This document shows positions 9,668-21,383 of a stretch of 64,000 nucleotides of DNA, in pieces (the first letter of the stretch is position 1; every line of letters begins with the position of its first letter). The DNA is from QWQI01 sp964608915 (GTDB lineage: Bacteria; Planctomycetota; Planctomycetia; Isosphaerales; Isosphaeraceae). The stretch lies in NCBI GenBank assembly GCA_964608915.1, contig CAZSQA010000012.1, positions 1 to 64,000 of the forward strand, in the 5' to 3' direction. A program made the translations under genes and the position numbers. A model generated the notes under the pieces. The model did not search any database. It was not told where the DNA came from and saw only the letters and a program-made list of their open reading frames with translations.

Positions 9668-10969
9668 ATGAATCTTCCGCGAATCCATCGTGTGATCCAG
9701 CGCTTCGACGTGCCGGATCTCGCTGATCCGGCGACTGAGGCCGCCGCCGTCGTTGCCCGCAGCCGCATTCGTGAACGGCTCGCACCCGGGGCGAAGGTCG
9801 CCGTGACGGCTGGCAGCCGGGGCATCGCTTCGATCGGGCCTATTCTCAAGGCCGTCGTCTCCACGCTTCAGTCGATGGGCTTCGATCCGTTCGTCGTGGG
9901 GGCCATGGGAAGTCACGGCAAAGCCACGGCCGAAGGCCAGCGTGAACTCCTGGCCGAATTCGGCATCACGCCTGAAACGATGGGCTGCCGCGTGGAAACC
10001 GCGATGGAGACCGTCAGCCTCGGCACGAATTCGTTCGGCCTGCCGATCTGCATGGACGCCAACGCCCATGCGGCCGACGGGATCGTCGCGGTGAACCGCA
10101 TCAAGCCCCACACATCATTCACCGGCCAGTACGAAAGCGGCCTGCTGAAAATGCTCGCGATCGGCCTGGGCAAGCGGGAAGGGGCCTCCCAGGTGCACAA
10201 ACTCGGCCTGCCCGGGCTTGTGAGGCTCATCCCCGAAGTCGGCACGTTCCTGCTTCAGAACACGAAAGTCGTCCTCGGCCTGGCGATCCTCGAAAACGCC
10301 CGCGAGCACACGGCAAGAATCGCCGCCATCGAGCCTGAAGACATCCTCGAACAGGAACCGAAGCTGCTGGACGAGGCCCGCGCGATCATGGGGCGGCTGC
10401 CCTTCGAAGCCATCGATTTTCTCGTGGTCGGCGAACTCGGCAAGAACTACAGCGGCACGGGGCTTGACCCGAACGTGATCGGACGCCAGCGCGTGGAAAC
10501 GATGCCCGACTTGCCCCGGCCCGTCGTCACGCGGCTCGCCGTGCTCGACGTGGCCGAAGAATCGCACGGCAATGCCCTGGGCATCGGTCTGGCCGACCTG
10601 ACGACCGAACGGTTCGTGGCCAAAATCGACCCGACGCCCATGCGCGTCAACAGTATGACTTCGAACTTCCTCACAAGAGCCCGCGTGCCTTTGGCCATGG
10701 CCGACGACCGCGCCGTGATCGCCACGGGCCTCGACACCTGCTGGTGCATCACCTGGGAAGAAGCCCGCATGGTCGTCATTCCCAACACTCTCGAGCTGGA
10801 ATCGTTCTACGTGAGCGAAGCCCTGATCGGCGAATGCCTCAGCCACCCCAGGATGGAGGTCGAAGAAGCGCCGACGCCATGGCCGTTCGACGCGACCGGG
10901 CACCTGGATCAGGCCGCCATGTTCCCGAACGCCAACCAGGGCCGGCGCAGGGCACGCAGCCACGCATGA
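9668..10969 (+). CDS. Lactate racemase domain (LarA-like) protein
   Basis: A 433-residue cytoplasmic protein of the LarA/DUF2088 group, whose founding member is a nickel-pincer lactate racemase. Visible family motifs are GSHG (81-84), VNRIKPHTSF (142-151) and KMLAIGLGKREGA (161-173), the last rich in Lys/Gly as expected around the cofactor attachment site. Related proteins act on several 2-hydroxy acids, so the substrate is not known. No larB, larC or larE cofactor genes are present in this window. The stop overlaps the start of the next gene by four bases (ATGA), which implies translational coupling with a phosphatase-like protein. The ATG at 9668 follows a stretch without a strong ribosome binding site. 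Confidence 0.82.
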   Translation: MNLPRIHRVIQRFDVPDLADPATEAAAVVARSRIRERLAPGAKVAVTAGSRGIASIGPILKAVVSTLQSMGFDPFVVGAMGSHGKATAEGQRELLAEFGITPETMGCRVETAMETVSLGTNSFGLPICMDANAHAADGIVAVNRIKPHTSFTGQYESGLLKMLAIGLGKREGASQVHKLGLPGLVRLIPEVGTFLLQNTKVVLGLAILENAREHTARIAAIEPEDILEQEPKLLDEARAIMGRLPFEAIDFLVVGELGKNYSGTGLDPNVIGRQRVETMPDLPRPVVTRLAVLDVAEESHGNALGIGLADLTTERFVAKIDPTPMRVNSMTSNFLTRARVPLAMADDRAVIATGLDTCWCITWEEARMVVIPNTLELESFYVSEALIGECLSHPRMEVEEAPTPWPFDATGHLDQAAMFPNANQGRRRARSHA

Positions 10970-11832
10970 ATGGATCGCACGGCACGAGTGCCGATCCCGC
11001 CGGAATCTGGCGAATTTACGCCACGAACGTCACGGGGCGGCAGCACGCGGCGCGTCAGGAACCCGGTCAGGACCGCTTCCTGGCGTGGACCAGAACCGAC
11101 GCTCTCTCGGGCCGTACGATTCTGGCGGCCGTCGCCGCTGACGGTGCCGGAAGTGCCGGTAAATCGTGGGCCGGCGCATGGGCCGCATGCCGAAGCGTAC
11201 GCCGGTCGATCGACACGGCCCTGCTCGAAGAACGGCATGACGGTCGAGCGTTTCTGGCGGACTTCTGGACGAATGCCGTGATCGAACGGCTTTTCCTTCG
11301 GGCCGTTCGCCGGATAGAGCGCTGGAGCCGTGCCGTGAACGCGAAGCCGGCGGACCTGGCGACGACCCTGAATCTGGCTTTGATCGGCGATGACTTCGCC
11401 CGGTTCGCCCGCATCGGCGATGGCATCATCGGTTATTGCCTGAACGGGAACGGTGGCGACTGGCACGTGGCGATCCCGCCCGACGTTGGCGAATTCGCGG
11501 GCGAAACGACGTTTCTGACCTCGCCGGACTGGCGCGAAAGACTGCGGATCGTGCCGCTGGATCATTCGCCCGGACGTCTGGTCGTCGCGACGGACGGGAT
11601 CGCACCGATCCTGTTCAATTCCCGCACGGGCTCGATACACGGTCGATTCATCGATCCGCTGTTCGATGTGGTGGATCGAAACGCTGACGGCACCGGCTCG
11701 CCGGAATCTCGTCTGGCCCGATTTCTGGGCAGTGACAGAGTCGCGAATGTCTGCTCGGACGATCTGACCGTCGTGATGGCGTGCAGGTCGGACAACCGAC
11801 CCGAAGTTGACGAAACCTCCGAAGATCGGTAA
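10966..11832 (+). CDS. PP2C-like protein phosphatase
   Basis: A 288-residue soluble protein with the metal-binding motifs of PPM/PP2C phosphatases: ADGAGS (58-63), GDG (151-153), ATDG (208-211) and SDDLT (264-268). Each carries the aspartates that bind the two metal ions, so it is probably active against phospho-Ser/Thr. The start overlaps the stop of the LarA-like gene in an ATGA, which sets the start and indicates coupling. An FHA-kinase gene lies 3.6 kb downstream on the other strand and could be an opposing activity, but this is only a guess. Confidence 0.85.
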   Translation: MNGSHGTSADPAGIWRIYATNVTGRQHAARQEPGQDRFLAWTRTDALSGRTILAAVAADGAGSAGKSWAGAWAACRSVRRSIDTALLEERHDGRAFLADFWTNAVIERLFLRAVRRIERWSRAVNAKPADLATTLNLALIGDDFARFARIGDGIIGYCLNGNGGDWHVAIPPDVGEFAGETTFLTSPDWRERLRIVPLDHSPGRLVVATDGIAPILFNSRTGSIHGRFIDPLFDVVDRNADGTGSPESRLARFLGSDRVANVCSDDLTVVMACRSDNRPEVDETSEDR

Positions 11833-11939
11833 TTTATTGAGTCAGAAGCATGATCGATACGAGTTTCGCCGAGGCGGCAGTCGCCTCGCCATCGTATCGT
11901 TTCATCCCTGAACACCCTTTTCGGCGGAATCGAATCGAC

Positions 11940-12059
11940 ATGGGCAAAGGCGACCCCCGTACCCGACGCGGCAAGATTTTCAAAGGCAGTTTCGGCAAAG
12001 CCCGGCCTCAGCGACCGGTAAAAAAGGCTGCTCCGAAAGCCGGCAAGCCCGCTGAATGA
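11940..12059 (+). CDS. 30S ribosomal protein bTHX
   Basis: A 39-residue basic protein starting MGKGDPRTRRGKIFKG, the hallmark of the small ribosomal protein THX, which sits at the head of the 30S subunit. The C-terminus has extra Lys/Ala/Pro residues compared with the shortest family members. The frame is open upstream to 11850, but the family starts exactly at MGKGD, so the ATG at 11940 is chosen. Confidence 0.93.
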   Translation: MGKGDPRTRRGKIFKGSFGKARPQRPVKKAAPKAGKPAE

Positions 12060-12108
12060 GCATCGCCCGTCGATCGACAGCGCGTATCCGCATAACGATA
12101 TGATGCCC

Positions 12109-12138
12109 GGGGCCGCTATGCGGCCCCTTCGCATTTTC
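12109..12138 (+). terminator. Terminator-like hairpin after the bTHX gene
   Basis: An eight-base-pair GC-only stem (12109-12116 with 12120-12127) with a three-base loop, followed by TTCGCATTTT. The T run is offset, so termination strength is uncertain. Confidence 0.6.
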
Positions 12139-12242
12139 GGTCTTCCGAATTCACCTTGCCCGAATTTCGGAAACCGGTATGATCCGGTTCGATTGTGGAC
12201 CAGGGACGGTTCACACGCCCGATCCGAAGGAATCGAACGATC

Positions 12243-12731
12243 ATGTTCGCCGATGCCGACAGGCTGACGAACCCCGCGACGCTCGAGACGCCGTCTCGCA
12301 AGCTTTCGCCGTCGGCCCGGTGCATTCTCATCGCGATCTCCCTCGTGGTCGTCGCCGGATTCGCCGTCGCCGGTCGTCTGGAACCGGACCCTGCAGGACT
12401 CGGCACACATCGTCAACTGGGGCTCGAGGCGTGCCCGACTCTCGCCCGTACCGGTCGGCCATGCCCGACATGCGGTATGACGACAGCCGTCGCTCAACTG
12501 GCGAATGGCTCACTGGATCAAGCCTGGAAATTGCAGCCCGCGGCTGTTTTCATAGCCGTTTCGGCCGTCGGGGCCGCGATTTGGGCCTCGTTGTCGGCCT
12601 GGCGTGGACAGGTGATCGGCTTCACGAGCGGTGATGCCGCTTTGGCCTGGTGGGCGGGCGGTTCGTTCGTTATCGCCATGGCGACATGGGCGATCCGGTG
12701 GCAACAGTGGGCTGAAGCAGCCGCGCGCTGA
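12243..12731 (+). CDS. DUF2752 membrane protein
   Basis: A 162-residue protein with three probable membrane segments (about 27-43, 98-118 and 130-148). Between the first and second it has CPTCGMTTA, matching the conserved C-x2-CG-x-T(R) signature of DUF2752. The function of this family is unknown; members are small integral membrane proteins. The ATG at 12243 is preferred because it directly precedes a short soluble leader and the first membrane helix. The next gene, a lipoprotein, starts 58 bases downstream and may share the transcript. Confidence 0.8.
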   Translation: MFADADRLTNPATLETPSRKLSPSARCILIAISLVVVAGFAVAGRLEPDPAGLGTHRQLGLEACPTLARTGRPCPTCGMTTAVAQLANGSLDQAWKLQPAAVFIAVSAVGAAIWASLSAWRGQVIGFTSGDAALAWWAGGSFVIAMATWAIRWQQWAEAAAR

Positions 12732-12789
12732 TCAGCGAGAATCGATTTCGACCTGATTCGAGCTTTCGAGGCAAGCAAGGACGCAAGCC

Positions 12790-13488
12790 ATGTACAAGAC
12801 AGGACGTCGCGGTTTTCTCGGTTCCCTCGGTCTGATTTCCGGCGTCTCGGTCCTTATGGGCTGCGATCCGCGAATGTCGCTCTATTTCCTTCAGCCGTTC
12901 GAGCCGACCGTCGATCACACAGGCCCCGACCTTACCGGCAAGCTCGTCGTCGTGCTGGCGCATGCCGTCAACGGCGCCAACAACGACTTCCAGCTACTTG
13001 AGCGGGATCTGACCAAGGAATTCCAGAGAGTCGTCGAAACGGAGTCGAGAAGGAAGATCCGCTTCTCGCCCTATGAACGGGTCGCCGAATGGCAGCAGGA
13101 GCACGCCGATTGGTCGGCTGAAGAGGCTCTGGAACACTTCGAGTGCGATGCCGTCATCTTCCTGGAAATCGAACAGTTCCAGATCCAGGATCCCTCGACG
13201 CCCATGCTCTTTCAAGGGCATTCGAAAATCCACATTCAGGTGACGACCAAAGACTTCCCGAAAGACAAGAAGGGCAAGCCGATCAAGGGTGAGCCGAAGG
13301 AAGTCGACGTCATTTTCGACGATTACGCCGATTCGACGTTCCCTTCGCACACACCGGTTCCCGCAGGCGCTGATGGCGTCAGCAAGGCCGCGTTCAAGAA
13401 CAAGTTCCTCAAGCTCGTCGCGACGGAACTTTCCTGGCGATTCGTCGACCATGCCACTGGCGATGACATTCAGGACACGAGGTTCTGA
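12790..13488 (+). CDS. Secreted lipoprotein of unknown function
   Basis: A 232-residue protein with an RR-containing N-terminus, a hydrophobic stretch and a lipobox (SVLMGC, cysteine at 25), so it is predicted to be lipid-anchored outside the inner membrane. The mature part has an alternating beta/helix pattern and a Lys-rich loop (KDFPKDKKGKP) in the second half. No named family is recognised. It is GC-rich and followed 57 bases later by the cytidine deaminase gene. Confidence 0.75.
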   Translation: MYKTGRRGFLGSLGLISGVSVLMGCDPRMSLYFLQPFEPTVDHTGPDLTGKLVVVLAHAVNGANNDFQLLERDLTKEFQRVVETESRRKIRFSPYERVAEWQQEHADWSAEEALEHFECDAVIFLEIEQFQIQDPSTPMLFQGHSKIHIQVTTKDFPKDKKGKPIKGEPKEVDVIFDDYADSTFPSHTPVPAGADGVSKAAFKNKFLKLVATELSWRFVDHATGDDIQDTRF

Positions 13489-13545
13489 GCCTCGGCTCCG
13501 ACGACTCGGACTGTCTCCCGGGCTTGAGTACGAAGGGACGCATGC

Positions 13546-13971
13546 ATGATCACCGACCGTGAAATGATCGAAACCTTGCGTGCCGCAGCCCGAAACGCAG
13601 CGACCAGCGCCTATTGCCCGTATTCGAACTTCCACGTCGGGGCCGCGATTCTGGCCGGTGGCCAGGTCTTCACCGGCGCGAACGTCGAAAATGCCTCGTA
13701 CGGTCTGACCATCTGCGCCGAACGGACAGCCGCATTCGCTGCCGTTCTGGCCGGTCACCGCAGGTTCGATGCCGTCGCCGTAAGCTGCGTGGACGTGCCC
13801 GAAAACCAGGCCCAGGGGCATCCGGAAATGCTCATGCCCTGTGGTGCCTGCCGGCAGCTGCTGGCCGAATTCGCCGATGCCGAGACACTCATCCTGGTCG
13901 ACCGCGCGGGCGAATTCCGCCTCCGTGACCTCCTGCCGCACGCCTTCCGGCTTCGATCCCGGCCTGATTGA
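13546..13971 (+). CDS. cdd: Cytidine deaminase
   Basis: A 141-residue homotetrameric-type deaminase that converts cytidine and deoxycytidine to uridine and deoxyuridine in pyrimidine salvage. The zinc site and catalytic glutamate are complete: CAE at 57-59 and PCGAC at 98-102 (Cys57, Cys99, Cys102, Glu59). The substrate-binding YSNFHVGAA segment is at 26-34. Length and motif order are normal for the short family. Confidence 0.95.
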   Translation: MITDREMIETLRAAARNAATSAYCPYSNFHVGAAILAGGQVFTGANVENASYGLTICAERTAAFAAVLAGHRRFDAVAVSCVDVPENQAQGHPEMLMPCGACRQLLAEFADAETLILVDRAGEFRLRDLLPHAFRLRSRPD

Positions 13972-14030
13972 CTTCCCCTTCTGACCGATCCCTTCCGGAT
14001 TCCGGACCGGTCGGCCCGCACGTATCCGGC

Positions 14031-14735
14031 CTATGACGCGTCACGTCCGTTCGCTCCGAAGAACCGTTGCGGCGGACCTTCCGCAAGCAGCCGGCCCGAG
14101 TCGATATGCCAGACGTGACCAGCCATGCGCTGGATTTCTTCCGGGTCGTGCGTAATCATCAGCATCACGATCCTCTCCGCTTCGACATGCTCACGAAGGC
14201 GATCCAGCAGCGAGAACCGCCCGGCCCGGTCAATCGCACCCACAGGCTCGTCGCATAAAAGCAGCTTCGGGCGTGCGGCGAGTGCCCGGATCAGACCGAT
14301 CCGCTGACGTTCGCCCCCCGAGAGTGCCTGAACAGGCTTTTCGAGGAGTCGGGCGGCACCGAACTTCTCGACGAGAGCCGCGAACTCCGAATCTCCGTAA
14401 GCCTTGCCTCTTGCAAGATATCGGCGAGAGAACGACGCATTCCCGGCCGCATCCAGATGCGGAAACAGCAAGTCGCTCTGGAACACCATCCCGATGCCGC
14501 GCCGATGCAGCGGTACGATCGCGCCGGACACCTCCCGGTCGATCCGGATGCCCTCGACGTAAACCGCGGAATCCGACCGGATCCAGCCCGCCACCAGCTT
14601 CAGGGCCGTCGTTTTGCCGGCCCCTGATGACCCATACAGGGCCGAGACGCGGGCGTCGGACGAAAGCTCCAGATCGACGTCGAAATGGGTCGTCACACGA
14701 TGGCGTAGTATGGATCGAAACATATGGTGCGACAT
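14031..14735 (-). CDS. modC: Molybdate ABC transporter ATP-binding protein
   Basis: A 234-residue ATPase with Walker A GSSGAGKTT (35-43), Q-loop FQSDLLFPHL, signature LSGGERQ (138-144), Walker B LLLCDEP (158-164) and a switch histidine in ITHD. The LFPHL wording and the partner permease point to molybdate/tungstate transport. It lacks the C-terminal MOP (molybdate-binding) domain of E. coli ModC, so it is a short form. It lies nine bases after modB in the same operon. Confidence 0.87.
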   Translation of the reverse strand: MSHHMFRSILRHRVTTHFDVDLELSSDARVSALYGSSGAGKTTALKLVAGWIRSDSAVYVEGIRIDREVSGAIVPLHRRGIGMVFQSDLLFPHLDAAGNASFSRRYLARGKAYGDSEFAALVEKFGAARLLEKPVQALSGGERQRIGLIRALAARPKLLLCDEPVGAIDRAGRFSLLDRLREHVEAERIVMLMITHDPEEIQRMAGHVWHIDSGRLLAEGPPQRFFGANGRDAS

Positions 14736-14744
14736 AGGCTTCGA

Positions 14745-15449
14745 TCAGGAACCGCGATTCACGGGCGTACGCCCCGCGAACCAGAGTGCCACAAGTGCCA
14801 CCGCTCCGAGCAAGGCCGCCAGCGCCCGGGCCCGGGCCGCTTCGCCAAGGGTCGAAGCATCATAGAGAGCAAGAGCCGCCGTTTGCGTTCGCCCCGGAAT
14901 ATTCCCCGCAACCATCAATGTCGCGCCGAAATCACCCAGTGCACGCACGAATCCGAGCAAAAAAGCCACCGCGAGACCGTGCATCGCCAGCGGCAGAGTG
15001 ATTCGCCTGAAGACGGCGAACTCTCGACAGCCCAGCAAACGGGCGGCCTGCTCGTAATCGGGGTCGACGCGGGCGAACGCCGATCGAGCCGTCAGAAAGA
15101 AGAGCGGAAAACTGCTCACCGCCGACGCCAGGATCGCCCCGCTCCAATGAAACACCAGCACGACCCCTAAGTTACGCTCCAGCATCCGCCCCAGCAGTGC
15201 GTTACGGCCGAAGATCGAGAGCAGGGCATAGCCCGTCACCGTCGGCGGCATGACGAGCGGCAAGCTGGCCAGTGCCACGATCGTGCCGGAAAACCGGTTC
15301 GGCCGTTTCGCCACGAACCAGGCCATTGGCGTGGCCGTCAGCCCGACCAGGATCGAAGCCGCGAAGGCGACGAACGCCGAAAGCACGATCGCCGTCAGGT
15401 CGTTCGGGTTCAGGCCGATCGATTCGGCGAAAGCCATCGGGCGAATCAC
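14745..15449 (-). CDS. modB: Molybdate ABC transporter permease
   Basis: A 234-residue membrane protein with about five to six hydrophobic segments and the conserved EAA-type loop (EQAARLLGCREFAVFRRITLP) that contacts the ATPase. The FVRALGDFGATLMVAGNIPG segment is typical of ModB. The GTG at 15449 overlaps the stop of the upstream kinase gene by four bases (GTGA), arguing for translational coupling; an ATG four codons later is the alternative. The substrate-binding subunit is not here but at 59271. Confidence 0.87.
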   Translation of the reverse strand: MIRPMAFAESIGLNPNDLTAIVLSAFVAFAASILVGLTATPMAWFVAKRPNRFSGTIVALASLPLVMPPTVTGYALLSIFGRNALLGRMLERNLGVVLVFHWSGAILASAVSSFPLFFLTARSAFARVDPDYEQAARLLGCREFAVFRRITLPLAMHGLAVAFLLGFVRALGDFGATLMVAGNIPGRTQTAALALYDASTLGEAARARALAALLGAVALVALWFAGRTPVNRGS

Positions 15450-16951
15450 GTGAAGGCCTTCAGCGCGGATCGCATCGTCGCGGCCGTCGGCAGGCGATTC
15501 TCAGGTTCGCGGGCCAGGCAGCGGTCCAGAAGGTCGCTCAAAAGCTGGGGCACGTCGGGCCGACGGCGAACCAGCGGCACGATGCGATGATCCAGCAGCA
15601 TCTGAATCATGTCGTCGGTGTCGGAATCGCTTTCGAACACGAACGTGCCGGAAATCAGGTAGTAAAGCGTCGCGGCTGAGGCATAAAGATCGGCCGAGGG
15701 CTTCACCGTTTTGAAATCGATCATCTGTTCCGGGGGCATGAACGGGATCGTCCCGCGCATCTCGCCGGAAAACGTCAGCCCCGACCCGCCGAGCTGCTGA
15801 AAGTTCTTCGCCAGGCCGAAATCGCTGATCTTCGCGATCAGCTTGTTCTCGGGCGTCCGCCCGATCAGGATGTTCTCAGGCTTGATGTCCCGGTGCACGA
15901 ACCCCTGGGCATGGGCATGCTCCAGCCCCCTGAGCACCTGACACATCAGCCGGCAGGCCTGATGAAAAGGATACGTCCCGCGATTGGCCTGGGCGAGCGT
16001 TTCCAGGCTCACGCCGGAAACGTATTCCATCGCGAACCATAGCCGGCCGTGATCGTGCCCCTGATCCAGGCACTCCACAATGTTCGCGTGTTTGAGCGTG
16101 CCGATGACCGACATCTCACGCAGGAACCGCTCGATCGCCGTGCGCGTGGCCGCCGATTCCGGGTCGATGATCTTCAGGGCCACGTCGCGGCCCGTCATCC
16201 TGTGCCGGGCCAGATACACCACGCCCATGGCACCCCGGCCAAGCATGCGGATCGTTTCGAAATGAGGGGCGAGATCCTCATCGCCCAGGCGTTCCGAAGG
16301 CCGCGTCCGACATTGCGCGCAGACCCAGACTTTCGGGTCGGAAATCGAAGAGTCTTGCGAAAACTTCGCGACTTCCGGCTCCGCGACCGTCTTGCGGCAT
16401 AAGGAACACGTTCTGCCGCCCGGCGGCTCGACTTTCGCGTCGGGCTTTCGATCGAACGCGGCTCGCGAATCCACCGGCTCCGGCGCATGGACCATCGAAG
16501 AGGCCGGCGCTTCGTCCGTGATCCGTTCCGAAGCGTGCAAAATGGCCCGGTCCGGGATCTCGATTTCGACCCGGAAACAACTTCGGCCGCATTGAATCAA
16601 ATCGCCGGTCAGAAGTTCGGTCGCCCGGAACGGCTCGACCGGTTCATCGTTCAGGTTCGTGCCGTTGGTCGTGCCCAGATCGGTCAGCGTGCAGCCCGCA
16701 CGTGTCGGCGTCAGCCGCAAGTGCTTCCGCGAAAGCAGGCTGTCCTCAGGTATCGCCCAATCGCTACCGAGGGCGCGGCCGATCACCAATCCGTCCGAAT
16801 GCACGACGAATCGATTCGTGTCCTCATCGGATTTCGGGCCAGAGATCCGGTGAACCACCACTCGGACATGGCTCTGGACCTGGGTCGGTTCGGCTCGCGT
16901 CATCGTCAGTGCAGGTTGTTCGATTTGTCCCGGTAGCGAAAGATACTGCAT
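15446..16951 (-). CDS. FHA domain Ser/Thr protein kinase
   Basis: A 501-residue soluble kinase. An FHA domain occupies about 30-130 (GRALGSDW, SRKHL, TTNGTNLND), binding phosphothreonine. A zinc-ribbon-like pair of CxxC motifs (CSLC near 182, CAQC near 213) follows. A complete kinase domain fills the rest, with glycine loop GRGAMGVVY, lysine in VALKI, catalytic HRDIKPEN and DFG. No membrane segment is visible. The gene is first in an operon with modB and modC, which is unusual and could mean that transport is tied to a phosphorylation signal, or merely that the genes share a promoter. An internal ATG at 16903 is an alternative start. Confidence 0.92.
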   Translation of the reverse strand: MQYLSLPGQIEQPALTMTRAEPTQVQSHVRVVVHRISGPKSDEDTNRFVVHSDGLVIGRALGSDWAIPEDSLLSRKHLRLTPTRAGCTLTDLGTTNGTNLNDEPVEPFRATELLTGDLIQCGRSCFRVEIEIPDRAILHASERITDEAPASSMVHAPEPVDSRAAFDRKPDAKVEPPGGRTCSLCRKTVAEPEVAKFSQDSSISDPKVWVCAQCRTRPSERLGDEDLAPHFETIRMLGRGAMGVVYLARHRMTGRDVALKIIDPESAATRTAIERFLREMSVIGTLKHANIVECLDQGHDHGRLWFAMEYVSGVSLETLAQANRGTYPFHQACRLMCQVLRGLEHAHAQGFVHRDIKPENILIGRTPENKLIAKISDFGLAKNFQQLGGSGLTFSGEMRGTIPFMPPEQMIDFKTVKPSADLYASAATLYYLISGTFVFESDSDTDDMIQMLLDHRIVPLVRRRPDVPQLLSDLLDRCLAREPENRLPTAATMRSALKAFT

Positions 16952-18098
16952 TCTAAACCAATTTTCCCGGTCGATCCAACGTGAATCGCATCGAATCAGG
17001 CACAGGTTCCCACTCCATCCTGATTATCTCTCCTTTCACTTCGACGTAATCAACAATCCTGGATTTCTTCTCCGTTCGGGATCGATTCCGTTTCGTAATC
17101 GGAACCGATCATCTTGAACGACATCGATTTGAGTGATTGACCACTATCGATCGAAGACACCGTTATGAGGCCCGATTTCCTCGCTCGTTTCCTCCCTTTG
17201 CGCCCGAGTCCCCTTCGCCTGATCCGAACGTCTTCCGTGGCGGATCGCGCCTGGCACCACGTTCCGATTCCGTTTCGTAATTCGGCCGCGGGCTTCTGCC
17301 ATGCAAAGGTTTAGGTCGTTTGAGCACGTGCTTCGAGACGGACCGCTGAATGCCATCGCCATCGAACCGGTCCCTGACCTCGATTCCGTTTCGTAATTCG
17401 ACTGTACGCCATGGCATCGTAGGGTTTTACGACGATTCAGACCGGCATCGCCCGCCAAGCCTGGAGAGTCACACGACATCCAGGGAATCCCGACCCGAAT
17501 TCCGTTTCGCAATTCGGCCGCACTGGTTTGTGAAACATGAAGTTAGGGCAATCGGAGCCGGGAACGCGAACGTTAGATGCCGGGCACCCTGCCGACTGAG
17601 ATTCCGTTTCGTAATCGGATCGCATACCACTACACACCAGGCATTTGCGGAATTCGCTCGCACTCTGTCGAAACCATCCTGAGATCGATCCGCTTGAAGG
17701 GATCGATCCGTACGGCACCTCGAAAACCGAGCGAGTCAAAATGACTAGGCTGAGAAAAAATTCCTATCTGACAAGGATTCGACGAATTCGTCAAAATGAT
17801 CGATTCCAAAGATTATCCGGATTTCAAATATCTTGCGAATTTTTGGGGTCGAATCGATTACCAAGGATCGCCGGTCATAACGAACCGATCGAAATTCCTA
17901 GGTTTACGTACCGAGCAAGCTCGAACGGTCGCCCGTTAGGGATCGGTTATAACGGTCGCAAGTGCTTCGCTCCGGCCGCTTGCAATCTACCGCACGTTCG
18001 TTCATGATGCTTGAGGTTCGAATCCTCGGAACCGGTTCGCCGGGGCGCGTTCGCGATTGCTCATTTTCGTTCCTTCGATTCACGCGGGAGTTCCCGGC
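16952..18098. other. 1.15-kb gene-free region with repeat array
   Basis: No gene was recognised between the divergent kinase and restriction-modification genes. The stretch holds the spaced repeat array described separately (17084-17620). Near its right end is a tRNA T-arm-like hairpin (18012-18028). A GGGAG ribosome binding site at 18086-18090 serves the next gene. Promoters for both flanking genes must be here but were not pinned down. Confidence 0.5.
17084..17620. repeat. Array of five spaced copies of a short repeat
   Basis: The core ATTCCGTTTCG(T/C)AAT followed by TCGG or CGG occurs at 17084, 17266, 17382, 17497 and 17600. Start-to-start distances are 182, 116, 115 and 103 bases. All copies are in the same orientation. 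In three copies the core is extended to AATTCGGCCG or a close variant. Spacer sequences differ from each other. A partial match (14 bases) appears at 55351. The function is unknown. Confidence 0.8.
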
Positions 18099-21371
<3,273 letters not shown>

Positions 21372-21383
21372 GCCCAATAAGGA

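Noticed and set aside
17084..17620. Possible CRISPR array
   Set aside because: Repeats are degenerate outside a 16-base core, unit length is about 115 bases with long spacers, and no cas genes are present.
17084..17620. Possible integron attC sites
   Set aside because: Only scattered GTTRRRY-like matches occur, without paired RYYYAAC cores, cassettes with genes or an integrase.
17943..18036. Possible tRNA or tRNA fragment (T-arm-like hairpin with TTCGAAT loop at 18012-18028)
   Set aside because: No matching D arm or anticodon arm, and the best acceptor pairing has a mismatch. It could be a remnant, but there is no evidence of integration at this point.
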